Origin: Flavobacterium franklandianum
GTDB taxonomy: Bacteria; Bacteroidota; Bacteroidia; Flavobacteriales; Flavobacteriaceae
NCBI RefSeq assembly: GCF_007097365.1
Contig: NZ_VJZR01000017.1
Coordinates: forward strand, 1 to 64,000
DNA length: 64,000 bases
Reading direction: 5' to 3'
The notes under the pieces were generated by a model, which was not told the origin of the DNA, did not search any database, and was given only the letters and a program-made list of their open reading frames with translations. Of this stretch, positions 42,051 to 49,861 are shown in pieces. The first letter of the stretch is position 1. Each line of letters begins with the position of its first letter. A program made the position numbers and the translations under genes.

Positions 42051-43745
42051 ATGGCCGACGATAAAAAAGTAATTTTCTCAATGCAAAAATTGAGTAAAAC
42101 CTATCAAGGAGCAGATAAACCTGTTCTTAAAAATATTTATTTGAGTTTCTTTTACGGAGCTAAAATTGGAATTTTGGGACTTAATGGTTCTGGAAAATCT
42201 TCCCTTTTGAAAATTATTGCAGGTGTTGATAAAAATTATCAAGGTGATGTCGTTTTTCAACCGGGTTATACCGTGGGTTATTTAGAACAAGATCCACAAT
42301 TAGACGAAACGAAAACCGTTCTCGAAATTGTTCAAGAAGGAGTTGCCGAAACCATGGCCGTTTTGGATGAATACAATAAAATAAACGATTTATTTGGTCT
42401 TCCTGAAAACTACGAAGATGCCGATAAAATGGACAAGTTGATGGATCGTCAAGCGGCGTTGCAAGACAAGATTGATGCTCTTGGTGCTTGGGAAATCGAT
42501 ACCAAACTTGAAATTGCAATGGATGCCTTGCGGACTCCAGATGGCGAAACTCCAATCAAGAATTTATCTGGTGGTGAGCGTCGTCGTGTGGCTTTATGTC
42601 GTTTGTTGTTGCAACAACCTGATGTTTTGCTTCTCGATGAGCCTACGAATCACTTGGATGCCGAATCTGTGCTTTGGTTAGAACAACATTTGGCGCAATA
42701 TGCTGGAACTGTAATTGCTGTAACGCACGACAGGTACTTTTTAGATAATGTAGCGGGTTGGATTTTGGAACTCGATAGAGGAGAAGGCATTCCTTGGAAA
42801 GGAAATTATTCTTCTTGGTTGGAACAAAAATCGGGTCGAATGGCATTGGAAGAAAAAGTAGCTTCGAAACGCAGAAAAAACTTAGAACGTGAGCTGGATT
42901 GGGTTCGTCAAGGGGCCAAAGGGCGTCAAACCAAGCAAAAAGCGCGTTTGCAGAATTACGACAAACTCTTGAATGAAGACCAAAAACAATTGGATGAAAA
43001 ATTAGAAATCTATATTCCAAATGGACCAAGGTTAGGTACCAATGTTATTGAGGCTAAAAATGTAGCCAAAGCATTTGGAGAAAAATTATTGTATGATAAC
43101 TTGAATTTTACTTTGCCACAAGCAGGAATTGTTGGGATTATTGGACCAAACGGAGCTGGTAAATCAACTATTTTCAAAATGATTATGGGCGAAGAAAAAA
43201 CGGATAGTGGGGAATTTTCGGTTGGTGATACCGTGAAAATCGCTTATGTAGATCAAGCGCATTCGAATATTGATGTAAACAAATCGATTTGGGAAAACTT
43301 TGCAGATGGTCAAGAATTAATCATGATGGGCGGAAGACAAGTAAATTCTCGTGCTTATTTATCGCGATTTAATTTTGGAGGAGGAGAACAAAACAAGAAA
43401 GTTTCGATGCTTTCTGGTGGAGAGCGAAACCGTTTACATTTGGCCATGACTTTAAAAGAAGAAGGGAACGTACTTTTATTGGATGAGCCGACGAATGATT
43501 TGGACATCAACACACTTCGAGCTCTGGAAGAAGGTTTAGAAAATTTCGCAGGTTGTGCCGTAGTAATTTCGCACGATAGATGGTTTTTAGACAGAATTTG
43601 CACGCATATTCTAGCTTTCGAAGGTAATTCTGAAGTGTATTATTTTGAAGGCGGTTTCTCTGAATACGAAGAAAATAAAAAGAAACGATTAGGTGGTGAT
43701 TTAACGCCAAAACGTTTGAAATACAGAAAATTGATTAGAGGTTAA
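42051..43745 (+). CDS. ettA: Energy-dependent translational throttle protein EttA (ABC-F)
   Basis: The 564-residue ABC-F protein has two ATPase cassettes. The first Walker A is GLNGSGKSSLLKII (about residues 43-56), with signature LSGGERRRVALCRLL and Walker B LLLDEPTNHLD. The second has GPNGAGKSTIFKMI, LSGGERNRLHLAM and LLLDEPTNDLD. The linker between them (about residues 250-320) is the P-site tRNA-interaction motif, and the EttA-specific arm insertion lies in cassette 1. EttA binds the ribosomal E site and adjusts translation by ATP/ADP level. A terminator follows. Confidence 0.95.
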   Translation: MADDKKVIFSMQKLSKTYQGADKPVLKNIYLSFFYGAKIGILGLNGSGKSSLLKIIAGVDKNYQGDVVFQPGYTVGYLEQDPQLDETKTVLEIVQEGVAETMAVLDEYNKINDLFGLPENYEDADKMDKLMDRQAALQDKIDALGAWEIDTKLEIAMDALRTPDGETPIKNLSGGERRRVALCRLLLQQPDVLLLDEPTNHLDAESVLWLEQHLAQYAGTVIAVTHDRYFLDNVAGWILELDRGEGIPWKGNYSSWLEQKSGRMALEEKVASKRRKNLERELDWVRQGAKGRQTKQKARLQNYDKLLNEDQKQLDEKLEIYIPNGPRLGTNVIEAKNVAKAFGEKLLYDNLNFTLPQAGIVGIIGPNGAGKSTIFKMIMGEEKTDSGEFSVGDTVKIAYVDQAHSNIDVNKSIWENFADGQELIMMGGRQVNSRAYLSRFNFGGGEQNKKVSMLSGGERNRLHLAMTLKEEGNVLLLDEPTNDLDINTLRALEEGLENFAGCAVVISHDRWFLDRICTHILAFEGNSEVYYFEGGFSEYEENKKKRLGGDLTPKRLKYRKLIRG

Positions 43746-43767
43746 AATTCTATTCCATTCAATTTTA

Positions 43768-43805
43768 AACCCGACAGTTTTTCAAAATCCTGTCGGTTTT
43801 TTTTA
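43768..43805 (+). terminator. Terminator of ettA
   Basis: CCGACAG (43771-43777) pairs with CTGTCGG (43790-43796), extended by A/T pairs, followed by T8. Confidence 0.85.
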
Positions 43806-43812
43806 TTTTATC

Positions 43813-44226
43813 TTACAAAAATTTTGATTTTAATTCGGGAGTTGGTATCATACAGCTTTCTTTTTTGCCATACCATTTGTATCTATTCTTGGCGACATAA
43901 TCGTAAACTTGGTTACTGATGCTTGTTGGAATAATCCTGAAAACAGTTCCAAAATGCCAAATTCCACCAAGGTTTTTAGCAATTTGAAGTGCAGCTTGTG
44001 ATTTGTAATAGTAAGCTACGCCAGGTTCATACAAAATAATACTATCAATGTTTTGCGAATTTATTCCAATATGTTTCAAAATTTCCTGACCCAATTCGGA
44101 TTGTAAAGCCACAAATCGAAACACATCTTTCTTGTCGTGTTGTATCACAAACTGTACCGCCGAATCGCATAAATTGCAAACGCCGTCAAAGAGGATTATT
44201 TTTTTGTTGGGAGGAAGGTTGAGCAT
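43813..44226 (-). CDS. DCC-family (DUF393) thiol-disulfide oxidoreductase-like protein
   Basis: The 137-residue protein has the DxxCxxC motif that names the family, as FDGVCNLCDSAV (C17 and C20 by rough count), at the strand-helix junction of a thioredoxin-like fold. The conserved central block is FRFVALQSELGQEIL and the region SQAALQIAKNLGG. Family function is not established; some members are said to act in disulfide handling. The gene is convergent with ettA and shares its terminator region. Its start is near the left repeat of the GIY-YIG cassette. Confidence 0.88.
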   Translation of the reverse strand: MLNLPPNKKIILFDGVCNLCDSAVQFVIQHDKKDVFRFVALQSELGQEILKHIGINSQNIDSIILYEPGVAYYYKSQAALQIAKNLGGIWHFGTVFRIIPTSISNQVYDYVAKNRYKWYGKKESCMIPTPELKSKFL

Positions 44227-44231
44227 ATTTT

Positions 44232-44256
44232 TGTCATTGCGAGGAACGAAGCAATC
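44232..44256 (+). repeat. Left inverted repeat of the GIY-YIG cassette
   Basis: A 25-bp repeat that starts TGTCATTGCGAGGAACGAAG and continues to CAATC. It is exactly complementary to the right copy at 44655-44679 and shares its first 25 bases with the element behind rnpB at 10562-10639. Confidence 0.9.
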
Positions 44257-44297
44257 TCATTTGTTGCTCAATTTTGCTCTTAGTGTTAATACGATTT

Positions 44298-44606
44298 TTA
44301 TTCAGTCATTATATCTTTAATTTCTTCAAATAAATCTTTACAAGTAGGATTCAAAGAACGAATTAAATCATTTTTTACTTCTCTAGAACCCGCTTTGATT
44401 TGTTTTTCTCTAGCTATTGCATCTCCCATCCATTGAAATTGTTCATAATACACTAATATGTTTAGACTGTAACGAGCAGAAAATGAATTTGGATACCTTT
44501 TCTCTTTATGCTCCAAAATCCTCTTAGGAAGATTAGACGTAACTCCTGTATAAACTACAGTTTGATATTGATTAGTGATGATATAAATAAATCCTGGTTT
44601 CATCAT
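44298..44606 (-). CDS. GIY-YIG nuclease family protein
   Basis: The 102-residue single-domain protein has an intact GIY-YIG catalytic set: GFIYIITN (GIY), VVYTGVTS (YIG), catalytic Arg in LPKRILEHK (R29) and catalytic Glu in AIAREKQIK (E67). It is of the UPF0213/YhbQ-like size. An MM start allows either Met. The gene is bracketed by exact 25-bp inverted repeats, 41 bases from its stop and 48 bases from its start. This makes it a candidate mobile or repeat-associated nuclease. The rest of the flanks contain short words (GTTGCTCAATT) in opposite directions. Confidence 0.92.
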   Translation of the reverse strand: MMKPGFIYIITNQYQTVVYTGVTSNLPKRILEHKEKRYPNSFSARYSLNILVYYEQFQWMGDAIAREKQIKAGSREVKNDLIRSLNPTCKDLFEEIKDIMTE

Positions 44607-44654
44607 TTTGGTTGTGTTTTGTCAATTGCTCAACTTGTGTGCTCGTGTTAGTGG

Positions 44655-44679
44655 GATTGCTTCGTTCCTCGCAATGACA
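44655..44679 (-). repeat. Right inverted repeat of the GIY-YIG cassette
   Basis: Reverse complement of 44232-44256, reading GATTGCTTCGTTCCTCGCAA then TGACA. It lies seven bases before the stop codon of the mutS2-like gene. Confidence 0.9.
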
Positions 44680-44685
44680 TACTAA

Positions 44686-46851
44686 CTATTTCTTAGCCGC
44701 TTCCACCAATTCCAATAGATCCAAACTTACTTTTGAGGTGAAAATTCCGTAATTGACAGTCGCTTTATTTTTCTCAATGTTATCAATACTTCCAACAGCC
44801 TTACCGTCAAACATTCGTACTCGATCGCCAACTTTCAAAATCGGTTTTGGTTTTTCGATAACGGGTTTCAGTTTCTTTTCCTTCTTTTCAATCCTGATTT
44901 CCTCCACTTTAACTTCAATCTCTTTGACGACCTCTTTTTTCTTTTCTATAATTGCCTTAGCTTCTTTTGGAGTCGCTTTAATTCGTTTTGAGTTTTCAAT
45001 TTCGATGATTTTCAAAAATTCGCCAATCAGGTCTTTCTTATTTTTATTATTGAAATAGTTCTCGGCAATAGATTCAATTTTTTGTCCAATGTAAATCGTT
45101 TTTTGGTTACTATCAAACAATTCCTGATAGCTTTCCAGTTTTTGCTTGATTTTCACGTTGATACTTTCCATTTTTTTGCCTTCCTCACGCGCTTTTGTTT
45201 CTTCTTCTTTAAGTGTTTGCGAAGTTTTTTCCATCTTCGAACGTTCTTTCTGAAGTGTGGCAATGGTTTTGTCAAAACGCACTTTTCCCACTTCGATTTT
45301 CTTTTTTGCTCGATTGATTAAACTAAAAGGAATTCCATTCTTCAAAGCTACTTCAAAAGTAAACGAACTTCCTGCCTGACCTAAAACTAATTTGTACAAA
45401 GGTTCCAATGTTTTTTCATCAAACAACATATTGGCATTGATAGCAAAAGGCAATTCGTTGGCCAGAATTTTTAGGTTCGAATAATGTGTAGTTATTATCC
45501 CGAAAGCTTCCCGATGATAAAATTCTTCCAAGAAAATCTCTGCCAAAGCACCACCTAATTCGGGATCGGAACCCGTACCAAATTCATCAATTAGGAACAT
45601 TGTTTTCTGGTTACATTTCTTCAAGAAGTAGTTCATATTCTTTAAGCGGTAACTGTATGTACTCAAATGATTTTCAATAGATTGGTTGTCCCCAATGTCT
45701 GTTAAGATTCTATCAAACAAAAAAGTTTCACTGCGTTCGTGAACGGGAATCAGCATTCCAGATTGTAACATCAATTGCAGCAATCCAACGGTTTTCAACG
45801 AGATGGTTTTTCCTCCAGCATTAGGTCCAGAAATTACGATGATTCTTTTTTCTTGGTTTAATTCAATGGTTTGAGGATGCGTAATTTCGTTTTTCTGTTT
45901 GTTGTTCAAATACAAAATAGGATGGAAAGCATCTCTGAAATACAATCTTCTATCTTCGGTAATTGTGGGTAGAATTCCATTGATTTTGTTGGCATATTTT
46001 GCTTTGGCGGCAATCACGTCAATATCACTCAAGAAGTCTTGGTATTGAATTAGCAATGGTAAAAACGGACGAATTTGGTTGGACAATTGCTTTAGAATTC
46101 GAGTGATTTCTTCTTTTTCTTCGTATTCCAAATTGCTCAATTCACGGGAATATTTCAAAGTCAGTTCTGGTTCAATATAAGCGATGCTTCCTGTTTTAGA
46201 ACTGCCTAAAATGGTTCCTTTCACTTTACGGCGATACATTGCCAAAACTGCCAAAACCCTGCGATTTTGCACAAAACTTTCCTTAATATCGTCTAAATAA
46301 CCCAGAGAATTGTATTGGGTTAAAGCTACGCCAAAACTCTGATTGACTTTGCCACGAATAGAGTTCATTTCCCGACGAATATTTAATAAATCGGGGGAAG
46401 CATTGTCTTTTATTTCTCCATATTTATCGACCACAACATCAATCACGCTACTGATTTCCTTGGTGATTTGGATTTCGGAAGCCTTTGTATTTAAATAAGG
46501 ATAATAGTCGTCGAATTTCTTGAAATAATTCAACATAAAATTCGTGGTATCCGAAATGGTGGCAATTTTTCTAAAACCGCCTACTTCCAGAAAACTATCT
46601 TCTATTGCCAAGAACTTGATTTCATACGTAATCGCATCAAAACCGTGATTGGGAATCGCATTGTTATTTTGGAAAGACGAAACGTATTCCGAGGTTTGCA
46701 TCAAGGCATTCATCAAGGTTTCCTTGTCTTGGAAAGGTTTGATTTCTAGCGCTTTTTGCTTCCCAATATCGGTGTTGCAAATAGCCGAAATGGTTTCGAG
46801 AACGGTCGGGAATTGTAAGTCTTGAAGTGTTTTTTCTGTAATGGATATCAT
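44686..46851 (-). CDS. mutS2: MutS2-type ATPase without Smr domain
   Basis: The 721-residue protein matches MutS2. The core/clamp helices have HPILYLNNKQ and the Walker A is ISGPNAGGKTISLKTVGL (about residues 341-358). MLIPVHE, LFDRILTDIGDNQSIENHLSTYSYR (region, Walker B/signature), and FLIDEFGTGSDPELGGALAEIF follow. The C-terminal region is a long charged coiled coil, a KPILKVGDRVRMFDG KOW-like strand and ends at LLELVEAAKK. The nuclease Smr domain of typical ~780-residue MutS2 is absent, so it is better called a MutS2-like ATPase. It would act on branched or ribosome-collision substrates by family analogy only. Confidence 0.93.
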   Translation of the reverse strand: MISITEKTLQDLQFPTVLETISAICNTDIGKQKALEIKPFQDKETLMNALMQTSEYVSSFQNNNAIPNHGFDAITYEIKFLAIEDSFLEVGGFRKIATISDTTNFMLNYFKKFDDYYPYLNTKASEIQITKEISSVIDVVVDKYGEIKDNASPDLLNIRREMNSIRGKVNQSFGVALTQYNSLGYLDDIKESFVQNRRVLAVLAMYRRKVKGTILGSSKTGSIAYIEPELTLKYSRELSNLEYEEKEEITRILKQLSNQIRPFLPLLIQYQDFLSDIDVIAAKAKYANKINGILPTITEDRRLYFRDAFHPILYLNNKQKNEITHPQTIELNQEKRIIVISGPNAGGKTISLKTVGLLQLMLQSGMLIPVHERSETFLFDRILTDIGDNQSIENHLSTYSYRLKNMNYFLKKCNQKTMFLIDEFGTGSDPELGGALAEIFLEEFYHREAFGIITTHYSNLKILANELPFAINANMLFDEKTLEPLYKLVLGQAGSSFTFEVALKNGIPFSLINRAKKKIEVGKVRFDKTIATLQKERSKMEKTSQTLKEEETKAREEGKKMESINVKIKQKLESYQELFDSNQKTIYIGQKIESIAENYFNNKNKKDLIGEFLKIIEIENSKRIKATPKEAKAIIEKKKEVVKEIEVKVEEIRIEKKEKKLKPVIEKPKPILKVGDRVRMFDGKAVGSIDNIEKNKATVNYGIFTSKVSLDLLELVEAAKK

Positions 46852-46922
46852 TTACTTTTTGAATTCTTTTCGGTACAAAAATAAGATTATTTCAAGGAGA
46901 AACATAATGTATTTTACGTAGA

Positions 46923-47014
46923 TTCTCAAAGTGAAAACACAAAGTCACGCAAAGTTTTTTTTGTGAATCTATTTTTGTGAATCTCAGTGAAATCTTCGTG
47001 TATCTTTGTGAAAT
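46923..47014. repeat. CAAAG/GTGAATCT word-rich intergenic tract
   Basis: 92 bases between mutS2-like gene and ung, made of repeated words such as CTCAAAGTGAAAACACAAAG, GCAAAG, TTGTGAATCT (twice) and CTTTGTG. Partially complementary arms. Similar words recur near 16478 and 25045. It includes the promoter region of ung. Confidence 0.5.
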
Positions 47015-47025
47015 AAATTTTGATT

Positions 47026-47694
47026 ATGCAACCCAACTTTAATCCTTCCTGGCAATCTATTTTATCAGAAGAAATACAGAAACCGTATTTCTCGGATTTG
47101 ATGAATACTGTCGATGAAGAATACCAAAGCAATACTTGTTTCCCTTCAAAAGAATTGATTTTCGCTGCTTTTGATTATTGCTCGTTTGATGATTTAAAAG
47201 TCGTTATTATTGGTCAAGATCCGTACCACGGGGAAAATGAGGCGAATGGTTTGTGTTTCTCGGTGAATGATGGCGTTAAAATTCCACCTTCGTTGCACAA
47301 TATTTTTCGTGAATTGAATGATGATTTGGGTACTATTTTTTTTCCAACTTCTGGTAATTTAGAGCGTTGGGCAAAACAGGGCGTTTTACTTTTAAACGCT
47401 TCACTTTCCGTTCGAAAGGACAATCCCAACAGCCACAAACACTTGAAATGGAATCTTTTTACCGATGCTGTAATTCAGAAAATCTCAAACGAAAAAGAAA
47501 ATGTAGTTTTCCTGCTTTGGGGAAATTTTGCCCAAAAAAAAGGATCTAAAATTGACAGAAGCAAACACCTTGTTTTAGAATCGGGTCATCCATCGCCAAT
47601 GAGTGCCAATCAAGGGAAATGGTTTGGTAACAAGCATTTTAGTCAGACGAATTCCTATTTAGAAGAAAAAAGAAAAACTAAAATTGACTGGTAA
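47026..47694 (+). CDS. ung: Uracil-DNA glycosylase
   Basis: The 222-residue enzyme (ATG 47026; an upstream TTG would add two residues) removes uracil from DNA. The catalytic water-activating loop is VIIGQDPYHGENEANGLCFSV (about residues 62-82, with the family's GQDPYH motif), FLLWGNFAQKK and the C-terminal HPSPMSANQ loop (LESGHPSPMSA) complete the family-1 pattern. Length is typical. It is divergent from the mutS2-like gene, with a word-rich intergenic tract between the starts. Confidence 0.96.
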   Translation: MQPNFNPSWQSILSEEIQKPYFSDLMNTVDEEYQSNTCFPSKELIFAAFDYCSFDDLKVVIIGQDPYHGENEANGLCFSVNDGVKIPPSLHNIFRELNDDLGTIFFPTSGNLERWAKQGVLLLNASLSVRKDNPNSHKHLKWNLFTDAVIQKISNEKENVVFLLWGNFAQKKGSKIDRSKHLVLESGHPSPMSANQGKWFGNKHFSQTNSYLEEKRKTKIDW

Positions 47695-47709
47695 AAGAGC
47701 TAATATTTG

Positions 47710-48234
47710 TTACAAATTATTTTCTAATTCATACCAATTCCAAGAAATGCCATCTTCTAAATATTGTTCAGTCATTTGCATTCCAATTTTTTGAAGAATT
47801 CTATTCGAAGCTATATTTTCAGTATGAGCAGCAGCTTCCATAGTTTTGATGTTCATTGTTTTGAAAGCATAGTTTAGCCAAGCAAAAGTTGCTTCACTTG
47901 CATATCCTTTTCCCCAGAATTTTTCATCCAACCGATATCCAATATCGTAAAAATTAACTTTGTTATTTACTTCTTCGGTATTGTATTTCAATCCGGCCCA
48001 ACCTATAAATTCATTAGTATCTTTCGAAATTATTGCAAATCTTCCTATGCCATTTTCAACGTATTGTTTTCTGATTGAGTCAATGATTTCATTGATTTTC
48101 TCAATTTTTTGAACGGGTTTGTTCCATAAATATTGGTGAACATTAGGATTCCTGTCCATTGCAAAAAAAGCTTCTGCATCAGAAAGTTGTAGTTCACGGA
48201 GAATGAGTCTTTCGGTTTCTAGAGTTATATTCAT
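47710..48234 (-). CDS. GNAT-family acetyltransferase (RimJ/RimL type)
   Basis: The 174-residue protein belongs to the GNAT group that includes RimJ/RimL. It has the N-terminal TERLILRELQLSDAEAFFAM, the central IDSIRKQYVENGIGRFAII, the acetyl-CoA pyrophosphate loop in DEKFWGKGYASEATFAWL, and ASNRILQKIGMQ. The substrate may be ribosomal protein N-termini or another amine; not decided. It overlaps the small zinc-ribbon gene by four bases (48231-48234), so the two are coupled. Confidence 0.9.
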   Translation of the reverse strand: MNITLETERLILRELQLSDAEAFFAMDRNPNVHQYLWNKPVQKIEKINEIIDSIRKQYVENGIGRFAIISKDTNEFIGWAGLKYNTEEVNNKVNFYDIGYRLDEKFWGKGYASEATFAWLNYAFKTMNIKTMEAAAHTENIASNRILQKIGMQMTEQYLEDGISWNWYELENNL

Positions 48235-48437
48235 TTATTTTCTAATTTTTTACCGCACCAAGGACAAAATTCTATTTCTATAAAAGAACTACCTCCGTCG
48301 TGAATTATAATTCCATAATTATTTTGTTTTTTCGAATAATTAATGATTTTATCAGGGCAATCAAAAGGATCTTTATGAATATCACATTTATATTCAATAT
48401 GATATTTCATTGATTCACAACAAAATTCTTTTTTCAT
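48231..48437 (-). CDS. Small cysteine-rich protein, DUF6980-like
   Basis: The 68-residue protein has two cysteine sets: CCESMKYHIEYKCDIH ... FDCPD and the C-terminal CPWCGKK zinc-ribbon knuckle. The middle IIHDGGSSFIEIEFCPWC pattern is what I recall from the family DUF6980. Probably a zinc-binding protein; function unknown. It overlaps the GNAT gene by 4 bases. Confidence 0.75.
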   Translation of the reverse strand: MKKEFCCESMKYHIEYKCDIHKDPFDCPDKIINYSKKQNNYGIIIHDGGSSFIEIEFCPWCGKKLENK

Positions 48438-48472
48438 AAATTTTATAGATTACAACTTCTAAGAAAATTCTT

Positions 48473-49339
48473 TTACTCCGCCAATTTTCCCAAAGCATAC
48501 CCAATCAATTCATCGACAGCTTTGTATGGATCTTCGCTGAAAGTACCGTTGGCACGATTGGCAATTATTGCGTTTAATGACAAACAATTGTGCCCAAGTA
48601 GTTTTCCAAGGCCATAAATAGCGCCTGTTTCCATTTCGAGATTCGTCATTCGCGTTCCATTATAATTGAAGCTGTCCATTTTAGAATTCAAGTTTTCGTC
48701 TTGAATATTCAAACGCAAAACTCTTCCTTGTGGACCATAAAATCCGCCAGCAGTTCCTGTTATTCCTTTAAAAATCCGACTGCTTTCCATACGTTTTTCC
48801 AATACTTCAGAACAAGAAATAACATAAGGACGTCCTTTTTTTAAATCCCAATTGGTGTGTTTGATGAAAGCATCTTCCATTGCAATTTCTGAAATGTCGT
48901 CAATCAAATAGGAGCGAAGCATATTGTCTAATCCCAAGCCAAATTTTGCCATTACAAAACTATCCACAGGAATATCAGCTTGTAAGGAACCCGAAGTGCC
49001 AATTCGGATAATATTTAAAGATGTCAGTTTTTCTTTTGGAGTTCTGGTTTTCAAATCGATGTTGACCAAAGCATCCAATTCGTTCATCACAATGTCGATA
49101 TTGTCTGGACCAATTCCGGTTGACATTACTGTGATTCTTTTCCCTTTGAAAAGACCGGTTTGAGTTTTGAATTCTCTTTTTTGGGTCGAAAATTCGATGC
49201 TGTCAAAGAATTGCGTAATTTTTTCGACACGGTTTTGGTCACCTACGAAGATGATGTCTTGGGCAATATGTTCGGGTAGTAAGTTCAAATGATAGACACT
49301 TCCGTCTGGATTGAGTATCAATTCTGATGATTGTATCAT
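48473..49339 (-). CDS. Nucleoside phosphorylase (uridine phosphorylase type)
   Basis: The 288-residue protein has the PNP/UDP phosphorylase fold. IIFVGDQNRVEKIT is the N-terminal phosphate-binding region, VMSTGIGPDNIDIVMNEL follows, IRIGTSGSLQADI is a phosphate-contact site, and NLEMETGAIYGLGKLLGH is the ribose site (E-M-E). It cleaves nucleosides with phosphate; the base preference (uridine or other) cannot be told. It lies downstream of the SUI1-like gene, across a 58-base gap with a GTTTAAA repeat tract. Confidence 0.9.
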   Translation of the reverse strand: MIQSSELILNPDGSVYHLNLLPEHIAQDIIFVGDQNRVEKITQFFDSIEFSTQKREFKTQTGLFKGKRITVMSTGIGPDNIDIVMNELDALVNIDLKTRTPKEKLTSLNIIRIGTSGSLQADIPVDSFVMAKFGLGLDNMLRSYLIDDISEIAMEDAFIKHTNWDLKKGRPYVISCSEVLEKRMESSRIFKGITGTAGGFYGPQGRVLRLNIQDENLNSKMDSFNYNGTRMTNLEMETGAIYGLGKLLGHNCLSLNAIIANRANGTFSEDPYKAVDELIGYALGKLAE

Positions 49340-49346
49340 TAGTAAT

Positions 49347-49383
49347 TTTGTTTAAATTGTTTAAGGTTTAAAAGTTTAAAGTT
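49347..49383. repeat. GTTTAAA word-repeat tract
   Basis: TTTTGTTTAAATTGTTTAAG and then GTTTAAAAGTTTAAAG: repeated GTTTAAA words in front of the phosphorylase start. Third instance of the family with 12108-12169 and 37481-37561; here mostly one arm. Confidence 0.6.
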
Positions 49384-49397
49384 GATTTCTGAAATTT

Positions 49398-49727
49398 TTA
49401 GCCACCAACGCGTTTTACTTTAAAGCCTTTTTCTTTAAGAATTTGCATAATTTTATCCCGATAATCGCCTTGAATAATGATGGAATCGTCTTTGAAAGTA
49501 CCACCAACGCTCAATTTAGTTTTAATTTCTTTAGCCAATATTTTAAAATCTTCGTCAGTTCCTTCGTAACCTTCGATTATGGTAGTGGCTTTTCCTTTTC
49601 GCTTTTCGAATTTGCAAATCATAGGTTCTTTTTGAATAAAAAGCTCGTGCTCTTCTTCTAGAAATTCTTCGGGTTCCGATTCGATATGATCTGGAAATAA
49701 ATTTTTTAGTTGTTCGTGTAAGTCCAT
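49398..49727 (-). CDS. SUI1-family (YciH/eIF1-like) translation factor
   Basis: The 109-residue protein has the eIF1/SUI1 domain: FEKRKGKATTIIEGYEGTD, LAKEIKTKLSVGGTFKDDSI and IIQGDYRDKIMQILKEKGF. The N-terminal ~35 residues are an acidic extension. E. coli YciH of this family discriminates start codons, so a role in initiation fidelity is inferred. It is followed downstream by the nucleoside phosphorylase gene. Confidence 0.93.
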   Translation of the reverse strand: MDLHEQLKNLFPDHIESEPEEFLEEEHELFIQKEPMICKFEKRKGKATTIIEGYEGTDEDFKILAKEIKTKLSVGGTFKDDSIIIQGDYRDKIMQILKEKGFKVKRVGG

Positions 49728-49753
49728 TTTTTACAATTAAATTGTTTTGTAAA

Positions 49754-49815
49754 CCATTAAGAAATTAAGTTTCATTAAGAAATATAAAACTTAATGAAAC
49801 TTAATTTCTTAATGG
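49754..49815. repeat. Perfect 26-bp inverted repeat
   Basis: The left arm 49754-49779 begins CCATTAAGAAATTAAG and is exactly complementary to the right arm 49790-49815, with a 10-base loop. It is built from the words TTAAGAAATTAAG and TTTCATTAAG. It lies between the SUI1-like gene start and the 3' end of the 2OG-Fe oxygenase gene on the same strand, so it could end transcription of the latter. Confidence 0.85.
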
Positions 49816-49861
49816 TAAAAGTACAAAAACAGCAAGTTGTCTATTTGTTTTTGGATGAATA

